DNA of 7,257 nt from positions 1 to 7,257 of the forward strand of contig CAUABY010000110.1 in assembly GCA_958427375.1 (NCBI GenBank), in the 5' to 3' direction. The notes beneath the pieces are model-generated. The model saw only the letters and a program-made list of their open reading frames with translations. It was not told where the DNA came from and made no database searches. Shown in pieces: positions 6,631 through 7,257 of the stretch; position 1 is the stretch's first letter; each line of letters starts with the position of its first letter. The DNA is from an uncultured Eubacteriales bacterium (GTDB taxonomy: Bacteria > Bacillota > Clostridia > Oscillospirales > Oscillospiraceae). Position numbers and translations under genes: made by a program.

Positions 6631-6728
6631 ATTTTATGAGAGAAAAGCAAAAATAAAAGTAGAGCATAACAAAGAAAACCTTTACAATGAAGATGCGACA
6701 ACATCAAAGAAAGGAACTTGTATGCTCT

Positions 6729-6851
6729 GTGAAAGACAACACAACAAAACTGCTGGGATCGGAAGATGTAATCGTAAAAAATATGTATGAAAATGAGTGT
6801 GGCTGCAATATAGAGATAGAAGTGTCACTCCGCACACATATATGTTGCTGA
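6729..6851 (+). pseudogene. Truncated ISL3-family transposase, N-terminal fragment
   Basis: Forty codons from a GTG at 6729 read KDNTTKLLGSEDVIVKN, then MYENECGCNIEIEVSLRTHICC and stop TGA at 6849-6851. The pattern KLLG-EDV-VK, a charged middle, then a strand ending HIC matches my memory of the N-terminus of ISL3-family transposases, where the zinc-binding CPxCG should follow. Here the frame stops right after CC, so the zinc motif and the whole DDE catalytic domain are missing. The bases after the stop read LRKRGKA in another frame, loosely like the later LRKRRY segment of the family, hinting at an internal deletion. GTG was preferred because AAGGAA (6711-6716) lies upstream; the frame is open back to an ATG at 6693. 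Surely non-functional. Confidence 0.5.
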
Positions 6852-6888
6852 GAAAGCGCGGCAAGGCCTGGCTATTCCTTTGACCAGC

Positions 6889-6917
6889 TTGAAAGAGCTT
6901 ATAAAGTATAATATAAT
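6889..6917 (+). promoter_or_regulatory. Candidate sigma-A promoter reading into the repeat region
   Basis: TTGAAA (6889-6894), 17-base spacer, TATAAT (6912-6917). Both boxes and the spacing are near consensus. A transcript would start near 6924 and run through the inverted repeats at 6942-7090; no good ribosome binding site and ORF follows directly. The same bases also fall within an orphan open frame, so they may be incidental. Confidence 0.45.
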
Positions 6918-6941
6918 GGTAACACAAGCCTTTCGGTATAC

Positions 6942-7000
6942 AAATACTTACTTAACCGGCTCGTTAGCAGGTAGCAGATAATGGGTTGATATAAGTATTT
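6942..7000. repeat. Inverted repeat with 9-bp arms
   Basis: AAATACTTA (6942-6950) pairs with TAAGTATTT (6992-7000). Further inside, AACC (6954-6957) pairs with GGTT (6984-6987), and GCT-CGTT-AGC (6959-6968) can form a small terminal hairpin. The set would fold as one branched structure if transcribed from the promoter at 6889-6917. Confidence 0.6.
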
Positions 7001-7003
7001 CCA

Positions 7004-7090
7004 CGCATTTCTTGGGGATTGCGGCCCCTGTTTACTACTTATTTACTACTGAGGATTGAGCCTTGATACGCCAGAATACCAAGAAATGCG
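7004..7090. repeat. Perfect 12-bp inverted repeat flanking a 63-base loop
   Basis: CGCATTTCTTGG (7004-7015) and CCAAGAAATGCG (7079-7090) are exact reverse complements. Inside lie GGGG-ATTGCGG-CCCC (7014-7028) and the TTTACTACT direct repeats. The layout fits a recombinase core-site pair or the base of a structured RNA. A 12-bp exact match at this distance is unlikely to be chance. Confidence 0.75.
7031..7050. repeat. TTTACTACT direct repeat, 11-base period
   Basis: Two exact copies of TTTACTACT (7031-7039 and 7042-7050) separated by TA. On the minus strand this reads AGTAGTAAA twice. Short direct repeats with an 11-base period, placed beside a core inverted repeat, are reminiscent of arm-type binding sites of tyrosine integrases in Gram-positive mobile elements. 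No integrase gene is in the window. Confidence 0.6.
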
Positions 7091-7101
7091 GAGTTACAGT
7101 T

Positions 7102-7130
7102 TTGACGTTGTTTCCTTATAACGGTATAAT
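7102..7130 (+). promoter_or_regulatory. Strong sigma-A promoter at the right edge
   Basis: TTGACG (7102-7107), exactly 17 bases, TATAAT (7125-7130): eleven of twelve consensus positions. A transcript from about 7137 leads straight into a small open frame and a long hairpin, then off the window. Confidence 0.8.
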
Positions 7131-7147
7131 GAAGCCAAGAAGGGACG

Positions 7148-7257
7148 ATGGCGATTATGAGAGAAAAGAAAGGCCCGCTGAGAATACTTTGTGTATTGTC
7201 AGGGGCTTTGAAGCCGCATGGGCGTTTTTCTGCCCGTCAAAACCCTGTGTGTCCTTG
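7148..7257 (+). CDS. Leader-like or partial open frame behind a strong promoter
   Basis: The frame is open from ATG 7148 to the window edge: 36 codons beginning MAIMREKKGPLRILCVLSG. AAGGG at 7140-7144 gives a tight spacing to ATG 7148 and a long one to the in-frame ATG 7157. It begins about 11 bases after the predicted transcription start. I do not recognise the protein. The same bases form a long RNA hairpin, which favours a translated leader that controls a gene downstream rather than the start of a large protein, but the cut edge leaves both open. Confidence 0.35.
   Translation, partial: MAIMREKKGPLRILCVLSGALKPHGRFSARQNPVCP
7169..7235 (+). promoter_or_regulatory. Attenuator-like set of overlapping hairpins
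   Basis: AAAG, CCC, CTGA and AATAC (7169-7187) pair in order with GTATT, TCAG, GGG and CTTT (7193-7209) around loop TTTGT. This gives 16 base pairs interrupted by two one-base bulges and a G/G mismatch. The 3' side overlaps an alternative hairpin GGCT-TTGA-AGCC (7204-7215), so the two exclude each other, and a third GGGC/GCCC stem follows (7220-7235). Mutually exclusive stems over a small translated frame are the hallmark of transcription attenuation in inducible genes. No final T-run terminator is visible before the edge. Confidence 0.45.

Larger units (their letters stand above)
6573..6851 (+). mobile_element. Truncated ISL3-like insertion sequence (left end)
   Basis: The stretch begins with GGTTCTAAACTAAAAGTTGG at 6573, a plausible element end, and contains a hairpin with 11-bp arms, TAAAAGTTGGG (6583-6593) and CCCAACTTTTA (6620-6630). 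It then runs into a transposase-like N-terminus that breaks at 6851. No matching right end or flanking target duplication was found downstream, so this is a decayed or deleted copy. The assignment rests on the protein fragment and on my recollection of ISL3 ends; the exact boundaries are uncertain. Confidence 0.5.
6556..7147. other. 592-base region without a complete gene; mobile-element debris and repeats
   Basis: After the groESL terminator no intact gene is visible for about 590 bases. In order it holds a hairpin and transposase remnant of ISL3 type (6573-6851), an orphan open frame ending at 6981, a candidate promoter (6889-6917), inverted repeats at 6942-7000 and 7004-7090, a short direct repeat (7031-7050), and a near-consensus promoter at 7102-7130. 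Composition is clearly more AT-rich than the genes to the left up to about 6940. Confidence 0.75.

Noticed and set aside
6682..6927. An 81-codon minus-strand frame in the right-hand accessory region.
   Set aside because: Its residues (many C, H, L, Y, S runs) are what reversed AT-rich DNA gives, and it lies opposite the transposase-like fragment, which is the better reading.
7004..7090. A CRISPR array or tandem repeat array in the right-hand region.
   Set aside because: There are only two copies of a 9-base direct repeat and single inverted pairs, with no regular repeat-spacer pattern.

Overview
The window looks like chromosomal DNA from a Gram-positive anaerobe of the Clostridia, most likely a gut member of the Oscillospiraceae/Ruminococcaceae type. 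The reasons are strong AGGAGG-like ribosome binding sites, sigma-A type promoters, a CIRCE-controlled groESL operon, codons rich in G/C at third positions inside genes with AT-rich gaps between them, and normal TGA stops. The lineage is an inference from these traits, not from a database search.

Left part (1-1731, minus strand): a probable two-gene operon. A 168-residue protein of unknown function (1731-1225) lies 53 bases upstream of a CstA-family peptide/pyruvate transporter gene (1171 to the window edge, C-terminus missing). A candidate promoter sits near 1860-1888. The 506-base divergent gap (1732-2237) holds that promoter, a short GC-rich island that reads like the 3' end of a lost gene (1953-2057, minus), a palindrome, and a near-consensus promoter with a 5'-leader hairpin for the next gene to the right.

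Centre (2238-4399, plus): a THUMP-domain 23S rRNA guanine-N2 methyltransferase of the RlmL/YpsC type, then a YegS/DagK-type diacylglycerol (lipid) kinase. Both are complete with their signature motifs intact.

Right-centre (4440-6555, plus): a textbook heat-shock unit: sigma-A-like promoter, perfect CIRCE operator for the HrcA repressor (with arms that run on to 16 bp each), groES, groEL, and a strong 16-bp intrinsic terminator. GroES and GroEL together form the ATP-driven chaperonin folding chamber.

Right end (6556-7257): an accessory stretch with no complete gene. It contains a hairpin-bearing end and the truncated N-terminus of what looks like an ISL3-family transposase. Next comes a good promoter followed by about 170 bases dense in inverted and direct repeats (9-bp and 12-bp arms, and a TTTACTACT repeat of integrase arm-site style). 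Last is a near-perfect promoter (TTGACG-17-TATAAT) driving a leader-like small ORF whose sequence folds into a long attenuator-like hairpin, cut by the window edge. This end is the most likely place for something undescribed: an insertion hotspot or the edge of an integrated element, with a regulated cargo gene just outside the window.
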